Both the position numbers and the translations under genes were made by a program. 38,157 nt of DNA. Source: Ferrovibrio terrae_B. Its GTDB lineage: Bacteria > Pseudomonadota > Alphaproteobacteria > Ferrovibrionales > Ferrovibrionaceae. Positions 30,701 through 38,157 of this stretch are shown here, in pieces (positions within the stretch are counted from its first letter, which is position 1; each line of letters begins with the position of its first letter). The notes beneath the pieces are model-generated. The model was not told the DNA's origin, made no database searches, and was given only the letters and a program-made list of their open reading frames with translations. The stretch is taken from the NCBI RefSeq assembly GCF_943371255.1, contig NZ_CALRUC010000028.1, positions 1 to 38,157 of the forward strand. Direction: 5' to 3'.

Positions 30701-31717
30701 CTATCTCCAATGCACCATGGGCAGGCCGGCGACCGGGCTGCGGAACCAGGGGATGGTGGTGCCGAACAGCGTGCCGATATAGGCATTGCGCAGATCGGCG
30801 CCACCGAAGGTGATGCTGGCCATCCATGGCGTGACATCGCTGCGAGTGGCCATCATCTGCTCCGGCGTCGGCTTGCCGGCCTGATAGCCGGCTTCCAGCG
30901 CGGCGATCTTGTCGGGCTTGCCGTCGTCGAACAGGGTGAGCAACTCGCCATCGGGCGTCAGTGCGATCAGCCGTTCGGCCATTACCAGCGTGACCCAGAG
31001 ATTGCCGTAAGCATCAAAGGTGCAGCCATCGGGGAAGCCGGCAGGGCCGAAATCGCTGGGGCCGAAAATCTCGCGGCCGGACAGGCTGCCATCGGCGCCG
31101 ACGCGGAACCGGGTGATGCGCCGGCCACAGGTTTCCACCGCGTAGAGGAATTCCTCCTTGGCATCGAGCCGCACTTCATTGGTGAAATGCAGGCCGTCGG
31201 CGACGATGCGCAGGCCGTTCTCATCGGCCAGTGCGATATAGCCGTCGGCCAGGCCGGGGCGGATCGCCTCCATCCAATTCCTGATGCGAGTCGAAACCGT
31301 GAGCCAGATGCGGTTCCTGGAATCGCGCAGCACGAAGTTGACCTTGCCGATCGGCTGGCCGTCGATGCTGTCATACAGCACGCGGCTGTTGCCCTCGCGG
31401 TCCATCACTTCCAGGCAGTCGGTGCCGAAATTGGAAATCAGGATGTCGCCATTGGCGGCAAAGGCCAGGCCATTGGGCAGCGTACCCTCGGTGAAGCGCT
31501 TGGCCAGGTCGGTGGTGCCGGCGAAATGGCTGTCGGCCTGCTGGGCGATCAGGCGCTGGCTGCCATCGGCGGCGATCCGCACCACGCCGCCGCGGGCATC
31601 GGCCGACCACAGCGTGCCATCGGGTTCGGCCAGGATGCATTCCGGCCGCTGCAGGCCGCTGCCGATGAAGTTCAGGTCGTCGCGGGTGAGGCGGAAGCCT
31701 TTCAGCGGATTGGTCAT
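30701..31717 (-). CDS. SMP-30/gluconolactonase-family lactonase (1)
   Basis: 338 aa beta-propeller without signal peptide. The family's metal ligands can be placed: Glu in R-P-E-C-I-L, Asn in L-P-N-G-L-A-F, Asn in T-N-E-V-R-L-D and Asp in F-P-D-G-C-T-F-D. These enzymes hydrolyse sugar or other lactones using Ca2+ or Zn2+. It is one base downstream of the dctM stop and two bases upstream of the cupin gene, so it is firmly in the TRAP operon and probably acts on the imported compound or its oxidised lactone. It differs clearly from the second SMP-30 protein at the end of the window. Confidence 0.9.
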   Translation of the reverse strand: MTNPLKGFRLTRDDLNFIGSGLQRPECILAEPDGTLWSADARGGVVRIAADGSQRLIAQQADSHFAGTTDLAKRFTEGTLPNGLAFAANGDILISNFGTDCLEVMDREGNSRVLYDSIDGQPIGKVNFVLRDSRNRIWLTVSTRIRNWMEAIRPGLADGYIALADENGLRIVADGLHFTNEVRLDAKEEFLYAVETCGRRITRFRVGADGSLSGREIFGPSDFGPAGFPDGCTFDAYGNLWVTLVMAERLIALTPDGELLTLFDDGKPDKIAALEAGYQAGKPTPEQMMATRSDVTPWMASITFGGADLRNAYIGTLFGTTIPWFRSPVAGLPMVHWR

Positions 31718-31718
31718 C

Positions 31719-33032
31719 TTATAGCAGCGCCAGCGTGAGTTTGGGGAAGATCACCAGCAGGATCAGCGTCAGCAGCATGATGAGGGCAAAGGGCATGGCC
31801 CCCATGAAGATGGTGCGCAACGTGATAGCGGAATCGTTCAGGGTGCTTTTTATGACAAAGACGCTGAGGCCAAAGGGCGGGGTCAGCAGTCCGATCTCCA
31901 CCGCGACGATGGTGACGATACCGAACCAGATCAGGTTCATGTCGAAGCCGGTGGCAATCGGCAGCATCAGCGGCAGCACGATCAGCAGGATCGAGCTGGA
32001 GTCGATGAAGCAGCCGAGGATGACGATCAGCAGGATATAGATGGCAAGGAAGGCGAAGGGACTGAAGCCTGCGGCGCTGATCTCGCCGACCAGGAATTGC
32101 GGCACGCCGCTGAGCGCCAGCATGCGGGTATAGAGGCTGGCGCCGATGATGAGGAAGGAGACCGACACGGTGACATGGCCGGTCTCGGTCAGTACCTGCC
32201 AGAATTTCTTGCCATCCAGCTTGCGCTTCCACAGCGCAATCGCCAGCGCGCCGGCGGCGCCGACCGCGCCTGCATCGGTGGCGGTGAAGAAGCCGGCATA
32301 GATGCCGCCCAGAACCACGGCGATCAGCAGCACGATGGGCAGCAGCTTGGCAGCCATCTCGGCGCCGCCCATCAGGGTGACGCCGGCGGCATCGCCCTCG
32401 GGCGGGGCGCCGACATAGGAGGGCCACAGCCGCGCCATCACCATGATGCCGATCGAATAGGTGCAGGCAAGCAGCAGGCCGGGCACCACGCCGGCCATGA
32501 ACATGGCGCCGACCGAAACCTCGGCCAGGAAGCCGTAGAGGATCATCAGCAGGCTGGGCGGGATCAGCATGCCGAGCACGGATGAGCCGGCCACCACGCC
32601 GGTGGCAAAGGCGGGCGTGTAGCCGTAGCGCAGCATTTCCGGCACGGCGACACGCGTGAAGACGGCGGCCGAGGCGATGCTGATGCCGGTGATGGCGGCA
32701 AAGACGGCATTGGCAGCCACGGTGGCGATGCCGAGGCCGCCGCGCAGGCGGCGCAGGCCCTGGTTGGCGACCTCGAAGGCATCCTTGCCGATATCGGCGA
32801 TGGAGACGAGGAAGCCCATCAGCACGAACAGCGGCACCACGCCGAAGATATGGCTGGCGATTGAATCCGAGGCACCCTGGGCCAGCATGCTGGTGGCGAC
32901 GCCAAGGTCGCCCTTCAGCAGCCAGACACCGACAAAGGAGGTGAGGCCGAGCGCGACCGCGACATGCAGGCCGCACCAGACCAGCAGCATCATGCCGGCC
33001 AGGGTGAGGAAGCCGATTTCAAGGCCGGTCAT
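31719..33032 (-). CDS. dctM: TRAP transporter large permease (DctM-type)
   Basis: 437 aa with about 12 membrane helices. Typical segments are visible: S-G-S-V-type loops replaced by A-I-T-G-I-S-I-A-S-A-A-V-F, and L-G-M-L-I-P-P-S-L-L-M-I-L-Y-G, the hallmark of DctM, plus T-P-P-F-G-L-S-V-F near the end. It forms the ion-coupled channel of the tripartite transporter. Its start overlaps the dctQ stop by four bases (ATGA at 33029-33032), and it is one base from the SMP-30 gene. Confidence 0.95.
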   Translation of the reverse strand: MTGLEIGFLTLAGMMLLVWCGLHVAVALGLTSFVGVWLLKGDLGVATSMLAQGASDSIASHIFGVVPLFVLMGFLVSIADIGKDAFEVANQGLRRLRGGLGIATVAANAVFAAITGISIASAAVFTRVAVPEMLRYGYTPAFATGVVAGSSVLGMLIPPSLLMILYGFLAEVSVGAMFMAGVVPGLLLACTYSIGIMVMARLWPSYVGAPPEGDAAGVTLMGGAEMAAKLLPIVLLIAVVLGGIYAGFFTATDAGAVGAAGALAIALWKRKLDGKKFWQVLTETGHVTVSVSFLIIGASLYTRMLALSGVPQFLVGEISAAGFSPFAFLAIYILLIVILGCFIDSSSILLIVLPLMLPIATGFDMNLIWFGIVTIVAVEIGLLTPPFGLSVFVIKSTLNDSAITLRTIFMGAMPFALIMLLTLILLVIFPKLTLALL

Positions 33033-33523
33033 TTTTCACCTGCAACAACAAAACGGAAATCCTGCCAGGCCATGACCAGATACTGCAGGCCGGTGGCGGC
33101 AGAGCCGATCAGGATCAGCAGGCGGATCGGCCAGGTCGGTGCGGTGAAGTCGCCGGCGGCGCCGACATATTCACCGATCTCGATGGCTTCTTCGAAGGGG
33201 GCGAGGCTGCCCCAGAAGATGACGGCGAGGAACAGCACGCCCAACAGGTTGAACAGACCCTGCAGTCCACGGCCGATCCGCGGCCGCAGGGTCAGCAGGT
33301 TCTCGATCACCATGTCGGATCGCGTCATGCGGCCGACCATCAGGGTATGGCCAAGCTGCAGGAACACAATGCCGACAATCGACAGTGACAGCAGTTCAGT
33401 GGTGCCGCGCACCGGGGCGCTGAACAACTCGCGCCCCAGGATGTCGGCGTTGATCAGCACCATGAGGAGGAAAATCCACACGGTGCCGAGCGCGTTCATC
33501 GCGCCAAGCAGTCGGGAAAACAT
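33029..33523 (-). CDS. dctQ: TRAP transporter small permease (DctQ-type)
   Basis: 164 aa with four membrane helices, the small subunit that pairs with DctM. The family arginine and tryptophan features (I-N-A-D-I-L-G-R-E-L-F at the end of helix 1 and P-V-R-G-T-T-E-L-L) are present. I chose the ATG at 33523, preceded by GGTGG; a TTG at 33538 is an alternative. It follows dctP by 42 bases and overlaps dctM. Confidence 0.92.
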   Translation of the reverse strand: MFSRLLGAMNALGTVWIFLLMVLINADILGRELFSAPVRGTTELLSLSIVGIVFLQLGHTLMVGRMTRSDMVIENLLTLRPRIGRGLQGLFNLLGVLFLAVIFWGSLAPFEEAIEIGEYVGAAGDFTAPTWPIRLLILIGSAATGLQYLVMAWQDFRFVVAGEK

Positions 33524-33565
33524 CGCGGCACCACCCAATGATGAACTGGCGAAACAGGAGTGGAC

Positions 33566-34636
33566 TTACTCTTTCGACCAGTCGCGCGGGAAGCTGACAT
33601 TGGCCGCCTTCATCTGCGCCACGAACTCGTTCAGCACCACGGTGCCGGGCAGGCCCTTGGCATCGAGATCCTTGGCCCAGGGCAGCGCAACGTTCGGCAA
33701 GGCCATCGCCCACTGCTTGCGCTCGGCGGGCGACAGGTCGCGCACCTTGGCGCCGCCTTCCACCATCTTCTGCATCAGCGTGACAGTGGTGGCGGTGAGC
33801 AGGGCGGCGAATTTCGCGTCATACTCGGCGCCGACCTCGTTGACGATCTTCTTGGCATCGGCCGGCAGCTTGTCGTAGACGCGCTTGCTCATCACCAGGG
33901 CGCCGGCGAACTGCGCGCCGTAATTCACCTTGGTGACATGCGGGGCCACTTCGATCAGCTTGGCCGGGAAAGCGCCGGTGGTGAAGGTGAGCGCACCTTC
34001 GGTCACGCCGGTCTGGATGTCGTTGTAGTAGGTCTGCAGCGTGCCGGCGACGGCGACGGCGCCGGTGCCCTTGACCCAGTTGGCCGAGGGGCCGGGCGCA
34101 TTGATCTTCTTGCCGTTGAGGTCTTCCAGCTTGGTAATCGGCCCCTTGGTGAAGAGGTGATAGCTGTCGAGGCCGGTGCCGCCGAGGAAGATCATGTTGT
34201 TCTTGGTCCAGGCCTCGCCCATCGCCGGGATCTTGGCCTGCATATTTTTCACGGCCTTCGCCATCACGGCGACGTCGTCGGTCATGAAGGGTGCCACATA
34301 GGAGACGTTCTGCAGCGGGAATTTCGGCGCCTCGAAGATGGTCGAGACGAAGGCCAGTTCGGCCAGGCCGTCCTTGATCGCGCCGGACTCGCTGCCCAGC
34401 TTCACCGCCGTGCCGCCCCAGGCCTTGGTCCATTCGAACTTGGTCTTGCTATTGGCGGCGGCGAGGCGCTTGTCGACCTCGGGGATGAAGAATTCATCGG
34501 CCAGCTTCACCCAGGGGAAGATGGCCGGATGGCCGGCCACGGCCGTCATCTTGACGGTCTGCGCCAGGGCCGGCTGCGCCAGGGCGAGCAGAAGTCCGGC
34601 GCCAAGGATGCCGGGGATGGTCTTGATTGCGGTCAT
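33566..34636 (-). CDS. dctP: TRAP transporter solute-binding protein (DctP-type)
   Basis: 356 aa with signal peptide (about 1-25, A-L-A-Q). The mature protein has the two-lobe DctP fold. Segments E-W-T-K-A-W-G-G-T-A, F-P-L-Q-N-V-S-Y-V-A-P-F and L-N-G-K-K-I-N-A-P-G-P fit a branch that binds organic acids; the conserved ligand-carboxylate arginine of the classical DctP (in the K-I-R motif) seems replaced by Asn here (K-I-N), so the ligand may differ. GGAGG lies about five bases before the ATG at 34636. The longer open frame would lose the signal peptide. It follows the GntR gene by 46 bases. Confidence 0.92.
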   Translation of the reverse strand: MTAIKTIPGILGAGLLLALAQPALAQTVKMTAVAGHPAIFPWVKLADEFFIPEVDKRLAAANSKTKFEWTKAWGGTAVKLGSESGAIKDGLAELAFVSTIFEAPKFPLQNVSYVAPFMTDDVAVMAKAVKNMQAKIPAMGEAWTKNNMIFLGGTGLDSYHLFTKGPITKLEDLNGKKINAPGPSANWVKGTGAVAVAGTLQTYYNDIQTGVTEGALTFTTGAFPAKLIEVAPHVTKVNYGAQFAGALVMSKRVYDKLPADAKKIVNEVGAEYDAKFAALLTATTVTLMQKMVEGGAKVRDLSPAERKQWAMALPNVALPWAKDLDAKGLPGTVVLNEFVAQMKAANVSFPRDWSKE

Positions 34637-34682
34637 GGTTTCCTCCCGAGGATTTATCCGCGTGTTTTTGCTTGTCAGGCTG

Positions 34683-35417
34683 TCAGGGTGGTGCCGTCTG
34701 CCTGGCATTCGCCGCGGCGGCATCGCCGTAGCAGAATTCGTATGTATGGCTCAGATGATGATGCAGCCCGGCGCAGGCGCGGGTGGCGTCGCGGGCCAGC
34801 ACCATGTCCATCAGCTGCTTGTGTTCGTCCATGATGCCGGCGCCCTGTACGACCAGGAAATTCTGCATCATGCCGTGGCGGTAGCGTTCGGCCTGGTCGT
34901 AGAGGCGGCTCTGTTCGTCGAGCAGGCGCGGCGAACCGCAGGCGGCGATCAGGGCGACATGGAAGGCTTTGTGCAGCTCGCCGAATTCGGCGAGGTTCTC
35001 GATCGGCTTGCCCTCCAGCCGTGCGACATAGCGGTCGAGCCGGTGATAGGCGCCGAGGATATCGGCTTCCCAGGAATCGTCGCCGCGCTCGATGGCGCGT
35101 TGCAGCGCGGCCACCTCCACCACCTGGCGGGCCAGGGTGATATCGGCAAGATCGTCGGCGCTCATGGCGGCGACGCGGAAGCCGCGCTGGCTTTCCACCG
35201 AGACGAAGCCCTGGCTGATCAGGCGGGCGAGCGCCTCGCGCAGCGGGCTGGCGCTCAGGCCATAGCGGCCCTTCAGGTCGTCGATCTGCAGCTTGGTGCC
35301 GGGCGGGAAGCGGCCGGCGATAATGTCGGCCCGGATATTCCGGTATGCAGATTCGGTCAGGCTGCCGGCTTCGGCTGCCAGATCCCGGATATCCGCTTTT
35401 GTCCTCCCGTCATTCAT
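34683..35417 (-). CDS. GntR-family regulator, FadR/FCD type
   Basis: 244 aa. The winged helix-turn-helix is at about 17-85 (S-A-Y-R-N-I-R-A-D-I-I-A-G-R-F-P-P-G-T-K-L and S-A-S-P-L-R-E-A-L-A-R-L). The all-helical FCD ligand domain is at about 95-230, with a metal/ligand site suggested by R-Q-V-V-E, H-K-A-F-H and the late D-E-H-K-Q-L. FCD regulators usually repress and are released by a pathway acid. It is the first gene of the TRAP-catabolic operon and faces the cyclase-FAH genes across 133 bases, so it probably controls both. The start is the ATG at 35417; the longer frame runs through the control region. Confidence 0.9.
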   Translation of the reverse strand: MNDGRTKADIRDLAAEAGSLTESAYRNIRADIIAGRFPPGTKLQIDDLKGRYGLSASPLREALARLISQGFVSVESQRGFRVAAMSADDLADITLARQVVEVAALQRAIERGDDSWEADILGAYHRLDRYVARLEGKPIENLAEFGELHKAFHVALIAACGSPRLLDEQSRLYDQAERYRHGMMQNFLVVQGAGIMDEHKQLMDMVLARDATRACAGLHHHLSHTYEFCYGDAAAANARQTAPP

Positions 35418-35450
35418 GTGGCCACTCTGGGCAGCGCGGGCAGGGCGTGT

Positions 35451-35510
35451 CAACGATAAAAAAGAAAAAAATCGACAAAATGATCCGTAGTCGTTATTGT
35501 TGCCGCCAAC
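35451..35510. promoter_or_regulatory. Divergent control region with inverted repeats
   Basis: CAACGATAA (35451-35459) and TTATTGTTG (35494-35502) are inverted with one mismatch around an A-tract (35458-35470). GTTG-CCGC-CAAC (35499-35510) is a second, perfect short inverted repeat, and CGAC/GTCG (35473-35476, 35490-35493) a third. They are candidate sites for the divergently encoded GntR regulator; which, if any, is used cannot be told. Confidence 0.4.
35472..35500 (+). promoter_or_regulatory. Candidate promoter of the cyclase-FAH genes
   Basis: TCGACA (35472-35477) and TATTGT (35495-35500) are 17 bases apart, about 50 bases before the ATG at 35551. The -10 overlaps the right arm of the inverted repeat, fitting repression by the GntR protein. 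Confidence 0.4.
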
Positions 35511-35550
35511 CGCCGCCAGAGTCGGCCGAAAGAATGTCCTGGGAGGAATC

Positions 35551-36327
35551 ATGCCCCGTCGCTTTGTCGACCTGTCCATCTTTCTCGAAAACGACGTCCA
35601 GTCCGACCCGCCGGGCTTCGGCCCTAAGATCGAATATATTCGCCACAAGGACAGCGCCGCCGATGTGGTGAAGTTCTTCCCCGGCCTGGAGACGCAGGAT
35701 CTGCCGGACTCGGAAGGCTGGGCGGTGGAGAATGTGCAGCTCAACACCCATAACGGCACCCATCTGGATGCGCCTTATCACTTCCATTCGACGATGAACC
35801 ATGGCGAGCGCGCCTGGACCATCGACGAGGTGCCGCTGGAGTGGTGCTTCGGCAACGGTGTGAAGCTCGATTTTACCAAATTGCCCGATGGCTATGTGGT
35901 CACCGACAAGGATGTCGAGGCCGAACTCAAGCGCGTCGGTTATGAGTTGAAGGAACACGACATCGTCGTGGTGAACACTGCCGCCGGCAAGGCTTATGGC
36001 CAGCCTTCCTATGTCAGCACTGGCTGCGGCATGGGCTACAAGGCGACCATGTATCTGCTGGAGCGTGGCGTGCGCGTAACGGGCACCGATGCCTGGAGCT
36101 GGGATGCGCCCTTCGTGCATACGGCGGAGAAATTCAAGGACAGCCACGATGCCTCGCTGATCTGGGAAGGCCACAAGGCCGGTCGCCATATCGGCTACTG
36201 CCACCTGGAAAAGCTGCACAATCTGGAAGTGCTGCCGCCGTTCGGCTTCACCATCTCCTGCTTCCCGCACAAGATCCGCGGCGCTTCTGCCGGCTGGACC
36301 CGTGCGGTTGCCATCTTCGAGGAATAA
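35551..36327 (+). CDS. Cyclase-family metal-dependent hydrolase
   Basis: 258 aa of the cyclase/kynurenine-formamidase superfamily. The metal motif H-N-G-T-H-L-D-A-P-Y-H at 67-77 (H67, H71, D73, H77) is intact, and S-T-G-C-G-M-G-Y and W-S-W-D-A-P-F are subfamily features. Members hydrolyse amides, lactones or thioesters and some act on ring compounds such as isatin. No signal peptide. GGGAGG lies four bases before the ATG at 35551. It is followed 6 bases later by the FAH-family gene, clearly one operon. The product may be the substrate for the next enzyme (inference). Confidence 0.9.
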   Translation: MPRRFVDLSIFLENDVQSDPPGFGPKIEYIRHKDSAADVVKFFPGLETQDLPDSEGWAVENVQLNTHNGTHLDAPYHFHSTMNHGERAWTIDEVPLEWCFGNGVKLDFTKLPDGYVVTDKDVEAELKRVGYELKEHDIVVVNTAAGKAYGQPSYVSTGCGMGYKATMYLLERGVRVTGTDAWSWDAPFVHTAEKFKDSHDASLIWEGHKAGRHIGYCHLEKLHNLEVLPPFGFTISCFPHKIRGASAGWTRAVAIFEE

Positions 36328-36333
36328 TCACAG

Positions 36334-37269
36334 ATGAAATTCTGCACCTTCAGCCACGCCACGCGTGGCGCGAAACGTCCCGGCGTGCTCACCGCCGACG
36401 GCACCACGATCATCGATCTGGGCGACAGCTTCGACAGCACGCTGGCCATCATCAAGGGCGGCGACGAGGCCAAGGCGCGCGCGAAGGCGCTGCTGGATGC
36501 GGCGGAAATCCGCGTGCCGTTGAATGAAGCGAAGCTGCATGCGCCGGTGCTGGTGCCGGAGCAGATCCGCGACAGCATGCTGTTTGAAAAGCACGTGCAG
36601 CAGGCGATGGAACGCATCGTGATGATGCGCAAGCCGGTGCTGGGCCCACTGATGGTCAAGCTCGGCATGGTCAAGGTGGCGCCGACCTGGTACCAGATTC
36701 CGATCTACTACAAATCCAACCGCTTCTCGGTGAACGGACCGGAGGGCGACGTGATCTGGCCGCGTTACAGCCAGGTGATGGATTTCGAGCTGGAATTCGG
36801 CTTCTTCCTCGGCAAGGGCGGCAAGAACATCAAGCCGAGCGAAGCGCGCGAGCATATTTTCGGCTTCACCATCTTCAACGATTTTTCTGCCCGCGACGCC
36901 CAGTCGATCGAGATGCAAAGCATGCTTGGCCCCTGCAAGGGCAAGGATTTCGACACCGGCAACAGCATGGGGCCGTTCCTGGTCACGCTGGACGAGATCG
37001 GCGACCCCTATGCCTTGCGCATGCAGGCGCGTGTGAATGGCGAGACCTGGTGTGACAGCAATTCCAGCACCATCCATCACAAGTTCGAAGACCTGCTGGC
37101 CCGCGTATCAGCGGATGAAACGGTGTATCCGGGCGAATTCTTCGGCTCGGGCACCGTGGGCGATGGCTGCGGCCTGGAGCACGGCCGCTATCTGAAGGAT
37201 GGCGATGTGGTCGAGCTTGAGGTCGAGAAGATCGGCATCCTGCGCAACCGCGTGGTGCGCCAGAAATAG
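36334..37269 (+). CDS. Fumarylacetoacetate hydrolase-family protein
   Basis: 311 aa. The catalytic domain has the metal motif E152-x-E154 in F-E-L-E-F-G-F-F-L-G and D183 in N-D-F-S-A-R-D-A-Q, with H87 in F-E-K-H as the probable general base. The N-D-F-S-A-R-D and K-x-F-D-T-G-N-S-M-G-P-F blocks resemble true fumarylacetoacetase more than the short acylpyruvase group, though the chain is about 100 residues shorter. Such enzymes cleave a beta-diketone C-C bond, giving an acid plus acetoacetate or pyruvate. The acetoacetate-CoA ligase in the divergent operon favours acetoacetate. Whether the substrate is fumarylacetoacetate is open: no homogentisate dioxygenase lies in the window. Confidence 0.9.
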   Translation: MKFCTFSHATRGAKRPGVLTADGTTIIDLGDSFDSTLAIIKGGDEAKARAKALLDAAEIRVPLNEAKLHAPVLVPEQIRDSMLFEKHVQQAMERIVMMRKPVLGPLMVKLGMVKVAPTWYQIPIYYKSNRFSVNGPEGDVIWPRYSQVMDFELEFGFFLGKGGKNIKPSEAREHIFGFTIFNDFSARDAQSIEMQSMLGPCKGKDFDTGNSMGPFLVTLDEIGDPYALRMQARVNGETWCDSNSSTIHHKFEDLLARVSADETVYPGEFFGSGTVGDGCGLEHGRYLKDGDVVELEVEKIGILRNRVVRQK

Positions 37270-37283
37270 TCGGCCCGGAATAG

Positions 37284-38147
37284 TCAGCCGGCGAAGGGCG
37301 TTTCCGGCAGCCCCGGAATCTCCACACGGACCGAGAAAATGCCGCCGGCCAGCGGCATTTTCGCCAGCTCGTCGGCATCGTGACGCTGCCGTGCCGTCGT
37401 GATGTAGAGCGTCTTCATGTCTGCTCCGCCGAAGCAGGGCATGGTTGGCGCTTTTGCCGGCAGGTGAATCTCGCGCAGGCGCTCGCCCGCGGGGGAAAAC
37501 TGCACCACCTTCGCCGCACCATAGAGCGCGACCCAGTAGTTGCCGGCCGCATCGACGGCGGCGCCATCGGGGCGTTCATCTGTGGTGCGCAGATCGAGAA
37601 ACAGCCGGCGGTTTGAAATGGCGGCCGTCTTCACGTCGTAGTCATAGGCATGCACGCAATGCGTCGGCGTATCGGCGTGATACATGGTGGCGCCATCCGG
37701 GCTCCAGGCCAGCCCGTTTGAGATGGCAATGGCACCCACAAGGCCCTGGCGGATCACACGGTCGCCATCCAGACGATAGAGCGCGGTTTCCGGCTCACGC
37801 GTATCGGTCATGCCGCCAACCCAGAAGCGGCCCTGGCGGTCGCAGCGGCCGTCGTTGAAGCGTGCGCCTTCCAGCGGCGAGGCCACCAGCAGGGTTTCGC
37901 TTTTGCCGTCCGGATTGCGGCGCCAGATGCCGTCGCACCGTGCCAGCAGCAGTCCGCCGTCTGCGGTCGGTGCGATGCTGCCGATAGTGGCGGGCATCGG
38001 CCAGGTTTCCAGCTGCCGTGTCGCCGGATCGAGCCGATACAGCGCTGGCGCATTGATATCGATGAACCAGAGTTTCTGCTCGGCCACCGACCAGACCGGT
38101 GACTCGCCCAGGCCGCATTGGCTGTCCAGCAGGCAGGTGGCGTCCAT
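37284..38147 (-). CDS. SMP-30/gluconolactonase-family lactonase (2)
   Basis: 287 aa, the length of classical regucalcin/gluconolactonase. It has the expected L-G-E-S-P-V-W (metal Glu), N-D-G-R-C-D-R-Q-G-R-F-W-V-G, S-N-G-L-A-W-S-P-D-G (metal Asn) and R-P-D-G-A-A-V-D (metal Asp) blocks. It probably hydrolyses an aldonolactone. The gene converges on the FAH-family gene with 14 bases between stops. The ATG lies ten bases from the window edge, so an upstream start or operon partners cannot be excluded. Confidence 0.9.
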   Translation of the reverse strand: MDATCLLDSQCGLGESPVWSVAEQKLWFIDINAPALYRLDPATRQLETWPMPATIGSIAPTADGGLLLARCDGIWRRNPDGKSETLLVASPLEGARFNDGRCDRQGRFWVGGMTDTREPETALYRLDGDRVIRQGLVGAIAISNGLAWSPDGATMYHADTPTHCVHAYDYDVKTAAISNRRLFLDLRTTDERPDGAAVDAAGNYWVALYGAAKVVQFSPAGERLREIHLPAKAPTMPCFGGADMKTLYITTARQRHDADELAKMPLAGGIFSVRVEIPGLPETPFAG

Positions 38148-38157
38148 GCTATGCCAG

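Noticed and set aside
36334..37269. Assignment as the fumarylacetoacetase of tyrosine degradation
   Set aside because: Motifs are close, but the chain is about 100 residues short and no homogentisate dioxygenase or maleylacetoacetate isomerase is nearby, so only the family is claimed.
1..38157. Mobile elements, tRNA or rRNA genes, prophage
   Set aside because: I looked for transposase and integrase proteins, terminal inverted repeats with target duplications, cloverleaf sequences and rRNA blocks and saw none.

Overview
The window is about 38 kb of GC-rich, densely packed bacterial chromosome. Several features point to an alphaproteobacterium, probably of the Rhodospirillales type: a COQ9-family gene beside peptide deformylase and rpsU, a GAAC-N7-GAAC LexA-type box, a CtrA-like TTAACCAT element, soluble histidine kinases with PAS_7-like domains, and many TRAP/TAXI transporters. 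The genus cannot be fixed from the sequence alone. I see no rRNA, tRNA, CRISPR, transposase, integrase or phage gene, so this is ordinary chromosome with catabolic islands.

Layout. (1) 40-2467 (+): a tight three-gene unit with an exported amidohydrolase, a YtkA/FixH-like periplasmic protein and a di-haem MauG/cytochrome c peroxidase-family protein. (2) 2471-4084 (-): a soluble hybrid-PAS histidine kinase. (3) 4202-5830: rpsU with its own promoter, leader hairpin and terminator, diverging from def-COQ9. (4) 5858-8036 (-): a small Ser/Pro-rich protein behind a promoter with a CtrA-like palindrome, then purE-purK. (5) 8222-9938: a diguanylate cyclase, a helically phased CTTATT array, a TfoX-domain gene with a histone-H1-like tail under a LexA-type box, and a two-helix membrane protein. 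(6) 10067-15523: an M17 aminopeptidase, a GST, an orphan Tat-exported TAXI binding protein with a SemiSWEET and a HIT protein, and an RlmI-type rRNA methyltransferase. (7) 15670-19189: a Cys-rich lipoprotein, and an EamA exporter-VOC-aminotransferase operon divergent from an Lrp/AsnC regulator. (8) 19398-23846: an NdvB/NdvC-like pair (GH17-GT2 fusion plus membrane GH17) predicted to make and remodel a beta-1,3/1,6-glucan. (9) 23857-28134: a TAXI-type TRAP system (binding protein plus fused permease) and a second EamA transporter. (10) 28131-38147: a catabolic cluster. A seven-gene minus-strand operon (FadR-type GntR, DctP, DctQ, DctM, SMP-30 lactonase, cupin, acetoacetate-CoA ligase) diverges from cyclase-family hydrolase and fumarylacetoacetase-family genes, followed by a second SMP-30 lactonase on the opposite strand.

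How it fits together. The most coherent undescribed unit is the cluster at 28-38 kb. It has uptake of an organic acid, two lactonases, a metal-dependent cyclase/amidase-like hydrolase, a C-C bond hydrolase of the FAH fold and activation of acetoacetate, all around one GntR regulator. This reads as a dedicated degradation route whose cleavage product is acetoacetate or a similar beta-keto acid; the substrate is not evident. The most unusual DNA-level structure is the 9.0-9.2 kb intergenic region. Six CTTATT/CTTAAC units lie every 10-11 bp, followed within 45 bp by a promoter whose -10 lies inside a LexA-type box.
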